Shown here in pieces: positions 25,655-33,929 of a stretch of DNA of 64,000 nucleotides; the first letter of the stretch is position 1; every line of letters starts with the position of its first letter. Below the pieces are notes generated by a model. The model was given only the letters and a program-made list of their open reading frames with translations, was not told the DNA's origin and ran no database searches. The stretch is from the NCBI GenBank assembly GCA_023390335.1, contig JAEWCZ010000053.1, positions 267,774-331,773 on the forward strand. Reading direction: 5' to 3'. Source of the DNA: Bacillota bacterium (GTDB lineage Bacteria; Bacillota; Clostridia; Acetivibrionales; DSM-1351). Position numbers and translations under genes: made by a program.

Positions 25655-26131
25655 TTGGACAAAAAAAGTGATGGTAATACAAACTGGTGTCAATCTGTAG
25701 GAGGAATCGTTTTAAAAGGAAATGAGGTACTTCTGGTACGCCACACATATGGAGCAGGCAAAGGAAAACTGATAATTCCGGGCGGATATGTTAAAGTCAA
25801 CGAAACTCCACAGGAAGCATTATGTAGAGAAGTTTTAGAGGAAACTACGGTTGTCGCAAAACCAACTGCGTTGGTAGGAGTGCGCTTTAACTTAAAAGAC
25901 TGGTATGCCGTGTTTCTAATGGATTATGTTGAAGGAACGCCAAATTCAGATAATAAAGAAAACAGCGAGGCTTTGTTTATGGATATAAGCGAAGCTGTAA
26001 AATCTCCAGATGTTCCTGATTTGACAAGAGTAATCCTAAAAGGTGTCATAGAAAATAAAGAAAACGTACTTGAAAATAAACCTTTTGTTTCTCGTGAAAA
26101 ACATGGGGAATATTCATTTTATGGGATTTAA
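25655..26131 (+). CDS. NUDIX hydrolase
   Basis: A 158-residue protein with the complete Nudix box GGYVKVNETPQEALCREVLE followed by ET (G-x5-E-x7-RE-x2-EE pattern), which coordinates the metal for nucleoside-diphosphate-X hydrolysis. The flanking SVGGIVLKGNEVLLVRHTYG and VGVRFNLKDWYAVFLMDY resemble ADP-ribose or dinucleotide hydrolases; the substrate is not assignable. It must start at TTG 25655, because the nearby ATG at 25648 after GGAGGA is out of frame and stops after seven codons. A terminator follows. Confidence 0.88.
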   Translation: MDKKSDGNTNWCQSVGGIVLKGNEVLLVRHTYGAGKGKLIIPGGYVKVNETPQEALCREVLEETTVVAKPTALVGVRFNLKDWYAVFLMDYVEGTPNSDNKENSEALFMDISEAVKSPDVPDLTRVILKGVIENKENVLENKPFVSREKHGEYSFYGI

Positions 26132-26150
26132 TAAGATAAACCGGTGATAG

Positions 26151-26182
26151 GAACGACGCAAAGCAGCGTTGTTCTTTTTTTT
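26151..26182 (+). terminator. Terminator after the NUDIX gene
   Basis: GAACGACGC pairs with GCGTTGTTC (one G-T pair) across a 6-nt loop, followed by eight T residues. The remaining 26183-26378 is the leader of the GH9 gene; I see no clear -35/-10 or cre site in it. Confidence 0.9.
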
Positions 26183-26378
26183 ATCTGCAATATTTTATGC
26201 TTAAATATGTACAAAATACAGGGATAAATTGTATAATTAAGAAAGTGAAGTAATATTTGTATTAATTCATATTAATTGTAATTCAATTCAACATCCTACT
26301 CTCAAACACATTTTGTTTATCGATATAATTCCTGCCAAAGCTTAAAAATTTTTAAAAACTTTTAATGGAGGTATTATC

Positions 26379-28529
26379 ATGAGGAAAAAATTCCTTAAAA
26401 CAACCAGTTTCATGCTAATCACGTCACTGCTGTTGTCATTATTCGTGTATGCTCCGACAACTTCAAAGGCAGCAACTTCGCCACGTGTAGGAGGCTCATT
26501 TTACAATTACGGCGAAGCCATGCAGAAAGCAATTCTTTTTTACAAAGCAAATCGCCTTGGTGATTTGCCAGACGACTATGTTCTGCCCTATAGGGGAGAT
26601 GCAGCAATGACTGATGGAAAGGACGTAGGTCTTGACCTGACCGGAGGATGGGCAGATGCCGGAGACGGAATAAAATTCACACATCCTATGTCATATGCCG
26701 CAGGACAATTGGGGTGGGCTGTTTACGAATACCGTGATGCCTTTGAAAAATCAGGGCAATTAGATGACATCCTTGACGAGATCAAATGGGCTACAGACTT
26801 TTTTATAAAGGCGAACCCAAGTCCGGATGTGTTGTATTACATGTGCGGCTATGAAGAGTCAGACCATTCAGTATGGATACCACACGAGATGCTGGATTAC
26901 AAAACTGACAGAAAGTCGTTCAAGTTAGACCCTACAACACCGGGATCTGATGTAGCAGGCCAAACTGCAGCAGCCTTGGCTATCGCATCAATTATATTTG
27001 AGCCAACAAACCCTACATATGCAGAAACCTGTTTGACACACGCAAAGCAGTTGTTTAAATTTGCTGATACATACAGAGGAAAAAATCCTCTAAAATCACT
27101 GTATCCTTCAGGAAGTTATGTGGACGACCTGGCATGGGGTGCAATATGGCTGTATATTAAAACACAGGATTCAACTTATCTGGATAAGGCAAAATCAGTT
27201 CTTCCTGCGTCTGTTTTAGGCGGTCAACACACACACTGTTGGGATGATGTAAGCTACGGTGCAGCTCTCAAAATAGCTCAGGCAAGTCATGATGAGGGTT
27301 ATTCTGCAATGGTTGAAAAGAATCTCGATTACTGGATGCCGGGGACAGGAATGAAATACACTCCAGGAGGACTGGCATGGCTTTCACAATGGGGCTCCCT
27401 CCGCTATGCAACAACAGCGGCATTTTTAGCATTTGTGTGGTCTGATGACAAAACAGTAGGAACTGCTTCAAAAAAACAGACTTATCACGATTTTGCCGAA
27501 AGACAGATAAACTATGCACTTGGAGATAACCCACGCGGAGGCAGTTACGAAGTAGGCTTCGGAGAAAATGCACCTGAACATCCTCACCACAGAACTGCTC
27601 ATGGTTCATGGACAAGTATGCTTAACGTACCTACCTTCCATAGACATATCCTCTACGGAGCATTGGTAGGAGGCCCTTCTTCTGATGATAGCTGGAAGGA
27701 TGATATCAAAGATTATACACTGAATGAAGTTGCAACAGACTATAATGCAGGCTTTGTGGGTTGTCTGGCTAAAATGTACGGTATGTACGGAGGGAACCCT
27801 CTGGTAAACTGGCCAAAGCCTGAGGATTTCAGATCACCTCAGGATAACCTGACCGAGTACTTTACAAGAGGTTGGATAATATACGAGGGGTATGGCAAGC
27901 TGAAAGTTATGTTCCAGATTAACAACCGTTCGGCTTGGCCTGCAACAATGAAGGATAAGATGTCCACTCGTTACTTTATGGATTTATCCGAAGTGTTTGA
28001 AGCAGGGGGTTCGGTAGATGATGTACAATTAACCCTTGAAGATAGTCAGGGAGGAAAACTCATCGGACTCAAGCAATACAAGGATAATATATATTACTTT
28101 ACCGTAGATTTTACGGGTACACAGATAATGCCTGCAGAATGGGAAATGTGCGAAAAAGATGCAACGGTACAGATTGAATACAAAAACGGTGTGGGTTCCA
28201 ACGAAAACGACTGGTCATATCAGAACCTAAGCGGCCCGCCAGACTTTGATGCAGTATCCTTTGCAGGAATGTCAAAATACATCCCCGTATATGACAACGG
28301 TAAACTTCTTTGGGGAGAAGAACCCGCAGGAGGAACACCTGAGATAAAGTACGGAGACATAAACACTGACGGAAACATTGATGCAATAGATTTTGCCCTG
28401 CTCAAAAAAATACTTATGGGAGACACATCAGGAAATGTTAATTTGGCTGCCGCTGACTTTAACAAGGATGGCGATATAAATGCCATTGATTATGCGGCAT
28501 TAAAGAGTTATTTACAGAGTGGTAATTAA
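26379..28529 (+). CDS. Cellulosomal GH9 endoglucanase: GH9-CBM3c-dockerin I
   Basis: A 716-residue exported enzyme. It has a signal peptide (1-31), then a GH9 catalytic domain (about 36-475) with the catalytic-water aspartates D93 and D96 (GGWADAGDG), PHHRTAHG (401-408) and the acid glutamate in LNEVATDYNAG (E449). A CBM3c (about 485-645) follows that feeds single cellulose chains to the active site. A type I dockerin comes last (about 657-714) with two calcium-binding repeats, DINTDGNIDAIDFALLKKIL and DFNKDGDINAIDYAALKSYL. Ala-Ile at the recognition positions is the C. cellulolyticum style rather than the Ser-Thr of C. thermocellum. It resembles CelG-type processive endoglucanases. A small mobile element begins 13 bp after the stop. 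Confidence 0.96.
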   Translation: MRKKFLKTTSFMLITSLLLSLFVYAPTTSKAATSPRVGGSFYNYGEAMQKAILFYKANRLGDLPDDYVLPYRGDAAMTDGKDVGLDLTGGWADAGDGIKFTHPMSYAAGQLGWAVYEYRDAFEKSGQLDDILDEIKWATDFFIKANPSPDVLYYMCGYEESDHSVWIPHEMLDYKTDRKSFKLDPTTPGSDVAGQTAAALAIASIIFEPTNPTYAETCLTHAKQLFKFADTYRGKNPLKSLYPSGSYVDDLAWGAIWLYIKTQDSTYLDKAKSVLPASVLGGQHTHCWDDVSYGAALKIAQASHDEGYSAMVEKNLDYWMPGTGMKYTPGGLAWLSQWGSLRYATTAAFLAFVWSDDKTVGTASKKQTYHDFAERQINYALGDNPRGGSYEVGFGENAPEHPHHRTAHGSWTSMLNVPTFHRHILYGALVGGPSSDDSWKDDIKDYTLNEVATDYNAGFVGCLAKMYGMYGGNPLVNWPKPEDFRSPQDNLTEYFTRGWIIYEGYGKLKVMFQINNRSAWPATMKDKMSTRYFMDLSEVFEAGGSVDDVQLTLEDSQGGKLIGLKQYKDNIYYFTVDFTGTQIMPAEWEMCEKDATVQIEYKNGVGSNENDWSYQNLSGPPDFDAVSFAGMSKYIPVYDNGKLLWGEEPAGGTPEIKYGDINTDGNIDAIDFALLKKILMGDTSGNVNLAAADFNKDGDINAIDYAALKSYLQSGN

Positions 28530-28541
28530 TAACGAATAAAT

Positions 28542-28825
28542 GGGTTGTTGCAGAATAGAAATTTTTTCTATTTTAACACTGTACTCCCGTATAAAATTGT
28601 ATCAATGATTGCTTCCAAGATATTTGCAAGAGTTTCTGGCGGCTCATCATAGGATATTTTACCGTCGCTCACATTCATCATCCATGATTCAATGTGTCGC
28701 TAATACCTACATCGTGTAGGTATTACGGTAAAATATCCAAATTCGCCGACAAACATCTGCAAATATCTTTAACCAAGCTTCCATTGATACAATTTATACT
28801 CTAAGTACAGGTTTTGCAACAACCC
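28542..28825. mobile_element. Palindromic MITE-like element, copy 1
   Basis: A 284-bp nearly symmetrical element ending in GGGTTGTTGCA (28542-28552) and TGCAACAACCC (28815-28825). Inside, each arm carries matching blocks (CCCGTATAAAATTGTATCAA; TTCCAAGATATTTGC; GGATATTTTACCGT) in inverted order, so the whole unit can fold into one long hairpin. A smaller perfect hairpin AATACCTACA/TGTAGGTATT sits near the centre. It has no coding capacity. It fits exactly between the GH9 stop and the stop of the convergent hydrolase gene. A shorter relative lies at 33543. Confidence 0.75.
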
Positions 28826-28826
28826 T

Positions 28827-29414
28827 TTATTCTATAAAATCTTTAATCAAATCAAAAGCCTTTTCAGCTGAAGCCTTATTGTACTCACTTGAATAGGGAT
28901 CAGCGAAACCGTGATTTCCTTCCAACATATGAACTTTAACGCCGGGTTTTTTAAAACCGCTAACAAAATCCTTTACATTAAAGGATTTTTCATGGCTTGG
29001 TAAAAGAAGCAAGGCAGGACAAGAAGGAGAAATATCAGTAAAATCTCTTATCCTCGAGCCATAACAGCAGATAACGCCGGAAAAAAGCTCTGCTTCACTG
29101 CAAAGCCATGCAGTAGTAGCACCAACACTAAAGCCAACCAAAAAAATACGCTTGTAGCTACTCTCGAATTGCTTTGCCAAGTTAATAACAATATCAGTTC
29201 CTTTTTCAAAACCTATATTCTCTAAGAAATACCTATAAGCAGCCTCCTGTTCGCTGTAATCAAAGGGATGTTCTAGACCACACAAATCAGGACATACAAC
29301 GTCATAGCCATACAAAGCAAATCTATTGGCAGTATCTTTTATAAAGCGGTTAATTCCGTAAATTTCATGTATAAGAATTATTAAATTTTCCGAATTATTA
29401 CTTATATTTGTCAT
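28827..29414 (-). CDS. Dienelactone hydrolase-like alpha/beta hydrolase
   Basis: A 195-residue alpha/beta hydrolase. LIILIHEIYGINRFIKD is the strand and oxyanion region typical of dienelactone-hydrolase relatives, GFSVGATTAW holds the nucleophile Ser in GxSxG, and GNHGFADPYS near the C-terminus supplies the catalytic His. The acid is probably the Asp in the KDFVSGF region. It is likely a cytoplasmic esterase or lactonase of unknown substrate. Its stop codon abuts the mobile element at 28825. The start is the ATG at 29414, without a strong ribosome site. Confidence 0.8.
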   Translation of the reverse strand: MTNISNNSENLIILIHEIYGINRFIKDTANRFALYGYDVVCPDLCGLEHPFDYSEQEAAYRYFLENIGFEKGTDIVINLAKQFESSYKRIFLVGFSVGATTAWLCSEAELFSGVICCYGSRIRDFTDISPSCPALLLLPSHEKSFNVKDFVSGFKKPGVKVHMLEGNHGFADPYSSEYNKASAEKAFDLIKDFIE

Positions 29415-29499
29415 ACTAATATACTACTATAAAATTAGTTGACACTCAAAATTATAAAAAGTAAACTTAAAATAAAATACATAAACTGGGAGAATATGT

Positions 29500-29970
29500 A
29501 TGGAAACAAGATCAGAAAAGGCTCAGCAGTTGTTTAAAGAGGGATATAACTGTTCGCAGGCTGTCTTTGGGGCCTTTAGCGATGACATCGGTATGGAATT
29601 AAAAAACGCTTTCAGAATAGCATCGTCCTTTGGGGGCGGAATGGGAAGATTGAGGGAAGTCTGTGGTGCTGTAAGCGGCATGTTCATGGTTGCCGGTATA
29701 ATTTTCGGATATGATGAACCCAAGGATACTGAAGCTAAAAAAGAACACTACCAGCTTATACAGGAACTTGCCGAAAGGTTTAAAGAAACCAACGGCTCAA
29801 TAGTGTGCAGAGAATTACTGGGACTGGGCAAGGGGCCTGACAATCCTACTCCTGAAGCAAGAACGGAAATCTATTATAAAAAACGTCCCTGTGCGGAATA
29901 TGTAAAGTGCGCCGCTGAGATAATGGAACAATACATAAATGAGAAAAAAGCAGAGGCTGTATTGGAATAG
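29500..29970 (+). CDS. C-GCAxxG-C-C family redox-type protein
   Basis: A 156-residue protein with the spaced cysteines that define the C_GCAxxG_C_C family: YNCSQAVFGAF, REVCGAVSGMFM, IVCRELLG and RPCAEYVKCAAEI. The family is frequent in anaerobes, is thought to bind a metal or cluster, and has no assigned reaction. The GGxGR loop (FGGGMGRLREVCG) is well kept. It is divergent from the hydrolase and convergent with the metal ATPase, with a gap of only about 20 bp. Confidence 0.88.
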   Translation: METRSEKAQQLFKEGYNCSQAVFGAFSDDIGMELKNAFRIASSFGGGMGRLREVCGAVSGMFMVAGIIFGYDEPKDTEAKKEHYQLIQELAERFKETNGSIVCRELLGLGKGPDNPTPEARTEIYYKKRPCAEYVKCAAEIMEQYINEKKAEAVLE

Positions 29971-29989
29971 CATCTGCTTTTTAACTTTA

Positions 29990-31846
29990 TTATTTAAATG
30001 TATTATCTACTCTTAAAGCTCTGGCGGAATTAAGAATTGCTATTACAGATACACCAACGTCTGCAAATACAGCCTCCCAAAGGTTTGATAGTCCAAAGGC
30101 ACCCATTACCAAAACAATAGCCTTAACTCCAAGAGCAAATACAATATTTTGATTAACTATACGAAGTGTCTTTTTAGAGATAGCAATGGCAGTGGCTATT
30201 TTGGAAGGTTCATCATTCATAATAACTACGTCAGCCGCTTCTATAGCAGCGTCAGAGCCAAGTCCACCCATGGCGATTCCTACATCGGCCCTTGAAAGCA
30301 CAGGAGCATCATTTATTCCGTCCCCTGCAAAAGCCAGATTACCTTTTGGAGATTTTTCCGCTAGAAGTCTTTCAACTTTCTCAACCTTGTCTACGGGAAG
30401 CAACTCAGTGTACACTTCATCAAGACCAAGCTTTCGGGCAACTGCTTCACCAACATCCTTTGCGTCTCCCGTAAGCATTACGGTTTTATGTATTCCACAT
30501 GCTTTAAGCTTTGCAATGGCAGAGGCTGAATCTTCCTTTATTTCATCTGATATAACTATATAACCTGCATAAACTCCGTTTACCGTTACATGAACAACTG
30601 TTCCAACAGTTTTATTATGGGAATACATTACTCCTACTTTTTCCATTAACTTAGAATTACCGGCGTACACTGTTTTCCCGTCAACAACAGCTTTAACACC
30701 ATGCCCCGGTATTTCTTCAACCTCTGTAATTCTGGAATTGTCAATCTCTGATTCAAAAGCATTTTTCAAAGACTGAGAAATTGGGTGGTTGGAATAGCTT
30801 TCAGCATGGGCTGTAAGCTCCAATAATTCTGTATCAGAGATACCTACAGGATTAATCTCGGTAACCTTAAAAGTTCCTTTTGTAAGAGTTCCCGTTTTAT
30901 CAAAAACAACTAACTCAGTAGCGGCAAGAGCTTCCAGATGGTTGCCTCCCTTTATGAGAATCCCCAGTTTTGAGGCTCCGCCAATACCCCCGAAGAAACC
31001 CAAAGGTATAGATATTACAAGAGCACAGGGACAGGAAACAACCAAAAAAGTCAATGCCCTGTAAATCCAATCGTTGAAGGTTGCTCCCGGAATAAGCAGC
31101 GGAGGCACAACTGCAAGAATGGCTGCAACTATAACAACAACCGGAGTGTAATACCTTGCAAATCTGGTAATAAAGTTTTCACGTTTCGCCTTTTTATTGC
31201 TTGCATTTTCTACCAAGTCAAGAATTCTCGAAACTGTGGACTCACCAAACTCTTTGGTTACCTGAATTGTAAGAAGGCCGTTAAGATTTATGCAACCACT
31301 TAGAACCTCGCTGCCGACATTAATTTCCCTTGGAACAGATTCACCTGTCAACGCAGAAGTATCTACCAATGAATAGCCTTCTATGACCTTGCCGTCAAGT
31401 GGTATCTTTTCACCGGCTTTGACAACTATAACATCATTTATAGAAACTTCCTCAGGGTCTACTGTAACAAGCTCTCCGTTTCGCTTAACATTTGCATAAT
31501 CAGGACGTATATCCATCAACGCGGATATAGATTTCCTTGAACGGTTAACGGCATAATCCTGAAACATTTCCCCAACCTGGTAAAAAAGCATAACAGAAAC
31601 CGCTTCCGGGTACTCCCCTACAAAAAATGCACCGATTGTTGCAATACTCATCAAAAAGTTCTCATCAAATACCTGACCGTGTGATATATTTCTAATTGCT
31701 CTCCACAGAACATCTCCTCCGATTATAAAATAGGCTGCAAGGAAAAATGCAAGATTCAGATAAGACGGGAATGATGCCGCCACTGCAATTATCAGAACCA
31801 ACGTTCCGGCACCTATACGGATAATTTCTTTTTTAGCTTTATTCAT
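29990..31846 (-). CDS. cadA: P1B-type heavy-metal ATPase (Zn/Cd/Pb exporter)
   Basis: A 618-residue transporting ATPase with the actuator TGES (DTSALTGESVP), phosphorylation site DKTGTLT, the ATP-binding HP motif (SHPISQ) and the metal-binding SCPCAL in helix 6. VKAIVL in helix 7 and ADVGVS in helix 8 are the P1B-2 signatures for Zn(II), Cd(II) and Pb(II). There is no N-terminal CxxC metal-binding domain: the protein starts straight into the membrane region, and a separate HMA protein is encoded just upstream. The ATG at 31846 follows GAGGAG; the longer frame from 31873 lacks such a site. It is the last gene of an ArsR-controlled operon. Confidence 0.92.
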   Translation of the reverse strand: MNKAKKEIIRIGAGTLVLIIAVAASFPSYLNLAFFLAAYFIIGGDVLWRAIRNISHGQVFDENFLMSIATIGAFFVGEYPEAVSVMLFYQVGEMFQDYAVNRSRKSISALMDIRPDYANVKRNGELVTVDPEEVSINDVIVVKAGEKIPLDGKVIEGYSLVDTSALTGESVPREINVGSEVLSGCINLNGLLTIQVTKEFGESTVSRILDLVENASNKKAKRENFITRFARYYTPVVVIVAAILAVVPPLLIPGATFNDWIYRALTFLVVSCPCALVISIPLGFFGGIGGASKLGILIKGGNHLEALAATELVVFDKTGTLTKGTFKVTEINPVGISDTELLELTAHAESYSNHPISQSLKNAFESEIDNSRITEVEEIPGHGVKAVVDGKTVYAGNSKLMEKVGVMYSHNKTVGTVVHVTVNGVYAGYIVISDEIKEDSASAIAKLKACGIHKTVMLTGDAKDVGEAVARKLGLDEVYTELLPVDKVEKVERLLAEKSPKGNLAFAGDGINDAPVLSRADVGIAMGGLGSDAAIEAADVVIMNDEPSKIATAIAISKKTLRIVNQNIVFALGVKAIVLVMGAFGLSNLWEAVFADVGVSVIAILNSARALRVDNTFK

Positions 31847-31878
31847 AAAAATCTCCTCGTAAATAAAAATCACCTATA

Positions 31879-32097
31879 TTACATCTTTACAGTACAATCA
31901 GGCTCAATTTTCTTTATGATTTTCTGAACTGAAGCCATAATATCGTCAAAACTGTCGTCAGCTGCATCTATAGTAAGCTTTTGCATCATAAAGTTAACAG
32001 TAGCACTGTTAACACCGTCCAGTTTATTAATTTCTCTTTCCATTTTTGAAGCACAGTTTGCACAACCCAAATCGTTTAGTCTATAATTTTTTTTCAT
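31879..32097 (-). CDS. Stand-alone heavy-metal-associated (HMA) domain protein
   Basis: A 72-residue ferredoxin-like HMA protein with the metal ligand motif LGCANCASKME and the typical DGVNSATVNFMMQKLTI strand. It probably delivers Zn(II) or Cd(II) to, or regulates, the ATPase encoded 32 bp downstream, which itself lacks this domain. It may represent the ATPase N-terminal domain split into its own gene. It lies between arsR and the ATPase in one operon. Confidence 0.88.
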   Translation of the reverse strand: MKKNYRLNDLGCANCASKMEREINKLDGVNSATVNFMMQKLTIDAADDSFDDIMASVQKIIKKIEPDCTVKM

Positions 32098-32118
32098 ATC
32101 TAATTACCCCCTGATAAA

Positions 32119-32481
32119 TTATTCTTCTATATGTTCAAACCCCTGATCAATTATTGCTCTTACATGTGAATCGGACAATGAATAAAAAATAGTCTTTCCG
32201 TCACGTCTTGATTTAACCAGTTTTGCCTGTTTTAATATACGCAACTGGTGGGAAATAGCTGACTGACTCATGTTCAGCAGTTGGGCAATATCACAGACAC
32301 ACATTTCCGACTGAAAAAGCACATACAAAATTTTGATTCTTGTAGTATCACCAAAAATTTTAAAAAGCTCTGCAAGGTCATATAACTGTGTCTCTTCAGG
32401 CATATGTGACAGTACCTGATCTATAACTTCTTTGTGAAGGCATATATAATCACATTTTTCAAGCCCCTTTTCAGTATCCAT
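32119..32481 (-). CDS. ArsR/SmtB metal-sensing repressor (CadC/ZiaR-like)
   Basis: A 120-residue winged-helix repressor. It carries both recognised metal sites: the alpha-3 type MCVCDIAQLL (as in CadC) and the alpha-5 type DSHVRAIIDQGFEHIEE with Asp, His, His, Glu ligands (as in SmtB/CzrA/ZiaR). The N-terminal CDYICLH could complete an alpha-3N site. The DNA-recognition helix is MSQSAISHQLRILKQ. Metal binding should release it from the operator just upstream and induce the HMA protein and the exporter. Confidence 0.92.
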   Translation of the reverse strand: MDTEKGLEKCDYICLHKEVIDQVLSHMPEETQLYDLAELFKIFGDTTRIKILYVLFQSEMCVCDIAQLLNMSQSAISHQLRILKQAKLVKSRRDGKTIFYSLSDSHVRAIIDQGFEHIEE

Positions 32482-32531
32482 AAAAAACCTTCCCTTCTTT
32501 AGAAAAAAATATTAATTAACGATAATCATTC

Positions 32532-32583
32532 ATATGAACGATTGTTCATATATAATATTATACTCTAAATTATGAGAAGTCAA
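32532..32583 (-). promoter_or_regulatory. Promoter and SmtB-type operator of the metal operon
   Basis: Reading leftward, TTGACT (32583-32578) and TAATAT (32560-32555) are 17 bp apart. Just downstream lies the 20-bp palindrome ATATGAACGATTGTTCATAT (32532-32551), a close match to the ATATGAAC-GTTCATAT operators of SmtB/CzrA regulators. Bound repressor would cover the start of transcription. Confidence 0.8.
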
Positions 32584-32707
32584 CCTTAAATAATGAAAAA
32601 TAAACCAATTTATTTTTACATAAATATATCTGAAATTAGTACGTACAAGCCCCAAATGTAGTATGGTTGCATATTATGCAATAAAAAGTTAATTTGGAGT
32701 GATTTTT

Positions 32708-33517
32708 TTGGCTAAATTTCATATTGGAGATATTGTTATCAGAAGTTCTTATGGTGGAGATATTCTGTTTAGAGTAGTAAACATAAAAACTAACTTTAAC
32801 GGAACGGAATCGTATGTTTTAAGGGGTTTGTCATACAGGATTGAAGCCGATTCACAGGGAGATGACCTTGTTAAGCAGGATGCAAGGACGGCGTATACCA
32901 GGGCTATAAATGAACTTGACCAGGTAAAAAATAGTATTAATTGTTGCAGGCCGGTATTCAAATCATTCCTGTCCAGAATCAAGCATAGGCCGGGTAGAAT
33001 ACTGCATATAGATTCAGCAGAGGATTTTATGAACCAATGCTTGGATTTTTATAAAAAAAGTAAGATCAACTGTTTCGGTAAATGGGTAAGTGAAAACAGG
33101 CAACCCTCGGTAGTAAAGCAATATTTGGAGTCGTATAAGCCTGATGTTTTGGTACTGACAGGGCATGATGGTTTGAAAAAGGGTGCCAGTAATTATCAAT
33201 CCTTGGATAGCTACGCCAATTCAGCATACTTTATTGAAGCTGTAAAAATAGCCAGAGCATATGAATCTGATCCTGATAAGTTGTGTATATTTGCAGGAGC
33301 ATGTCAGTCGTACTTCGAAGCAATCATGCAGGCGGGAGCCAACTTTGCCAGCTCACCTAAAAGAATTCTGATAAATGCACTTGATCCGGCAATTGTTGCA
33401 CAAAAGGTATCCGTTACAGACAGTTCTGTTATTCTTTCACCTAATTCAGTAATAGAATTAACAATAACCGGAAGCGACGGTATAGGAGGAAAAGATACAA
33501 GAGGGCAGATGAGATAA
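32708..33517 (+). CDS. yabG: Sporulation-specific protease YabG
   Basis: A 269-residue cysteine-type protease that processes spore coat proteins in the mother cell. The protein opens AKFHIGDIVIRSSYGGDILF and contains PDVLVLTGHDGLKKGASNY, FIEAVKIARAYE and FAGACQSYFEAIMQAGANFASSP, all characteristic of YabG. The TTG at 32708 lies 7 nt after GGAGTG and gives the family N-terminus. Its presence implies that the organism sporulates. It is a lone gene; the intergenic region after it holds the second palindromic element. Confidence 0.92.
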   Translation: MAKFHIGDIVIRSSYGGDILFRVVNIKTNFNGTESYVLRGLSYRIEADSQGDDLVKQDARTAYTRAINELDQVKNSINCCRPVFKSFLSRIKHRPGRILHIDSAEDFMNQCLDFYKKSKINCFGKWVSENRQPSVVKQYLESYKPDVLVLTGHDGLKKGASNYQSLDSYANSAYFIEAVKIARAYESDPDKLCIFAGACQSYFEAIMQAGANFASSPKRILINALDPAIVAQKVSVTDSSVILSPNSVIELTITGSDGIGGKDTRGQMR

Positions 33518-33542
33518 ATTGTCAAGTATAGTCCAATTGTTA

Positions 33543-33716
33543 TACACATTAAATAGGATTGTTGCAAAATTAATTTTTACCTTGTTTAACATATACGCGA
33601 GTATAAATTGTATCAATGAAAGCTTGGAAGCGATCATTGATATAATTTTATACGGAAGTATCTTTGTTAAAACAGAAAAACTTTCTGCTTTGCAACAGAT
33701 CCTTTTTTAATGTGTA
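33543..33716. mobile_element. Palindromic MITE-like element, copy 2
   Basis: An inverted-repeat unit of about 174 bp. Arms TACACATTAAATAGGATTGT at 33543 and the reverse of AGATCCTTTTTTAATGTGTA at the right end pair over most of their length. Inside are the same words as copy 1 at 28542: TGTTGCAAA ends, CCGTATAAAATT, TATCAATG and GCTTCCAAG. It has no coding capacity and sits 25 bp after the yabG stop, as copy 1 sits after the GH9 stop. The GG..TGTTGCAAA tip faintly resembles IS6-family ends. Confidence 0.7.
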
Positions 33717-33720
33717 AAAA

Positions 33721-33751
33721 AAAATGCCCGGCGTTAAGCCGGAGCATTTTT
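33721..33751 (+). terminator. Terminator after yabG and the repeat element
   Basis: AAAATGC and CCGGC pair with GCCGG and GCATTTT around a 5-nt loop with one bulged A, ending in T residues. Nothing else is recognised between here and 33929 apart from AT-rich promoter-like sequence. Confidence 0.85.
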
Positions 33752-33929
33752 AGGGGGTTAAAATGTATTTTGTGGGGTCAGTTATAGTTATTGCCTTATT
33801 TACATTTTCTTATACATTTTTTTAAAATAAAAAGATTATATATATATTCTAAAAAGTGTTCATGGTATAATACTAAAAATAATACTAATTTTACATGTAA
33901 ATACATTTTAAAAATGTGAGGGATAGTGT

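Noticed and set aside
28542..28825. Intact insertion sequence
   Set aside because: Inverted repeats only; there is no transposase coding capacity in 284 bp.
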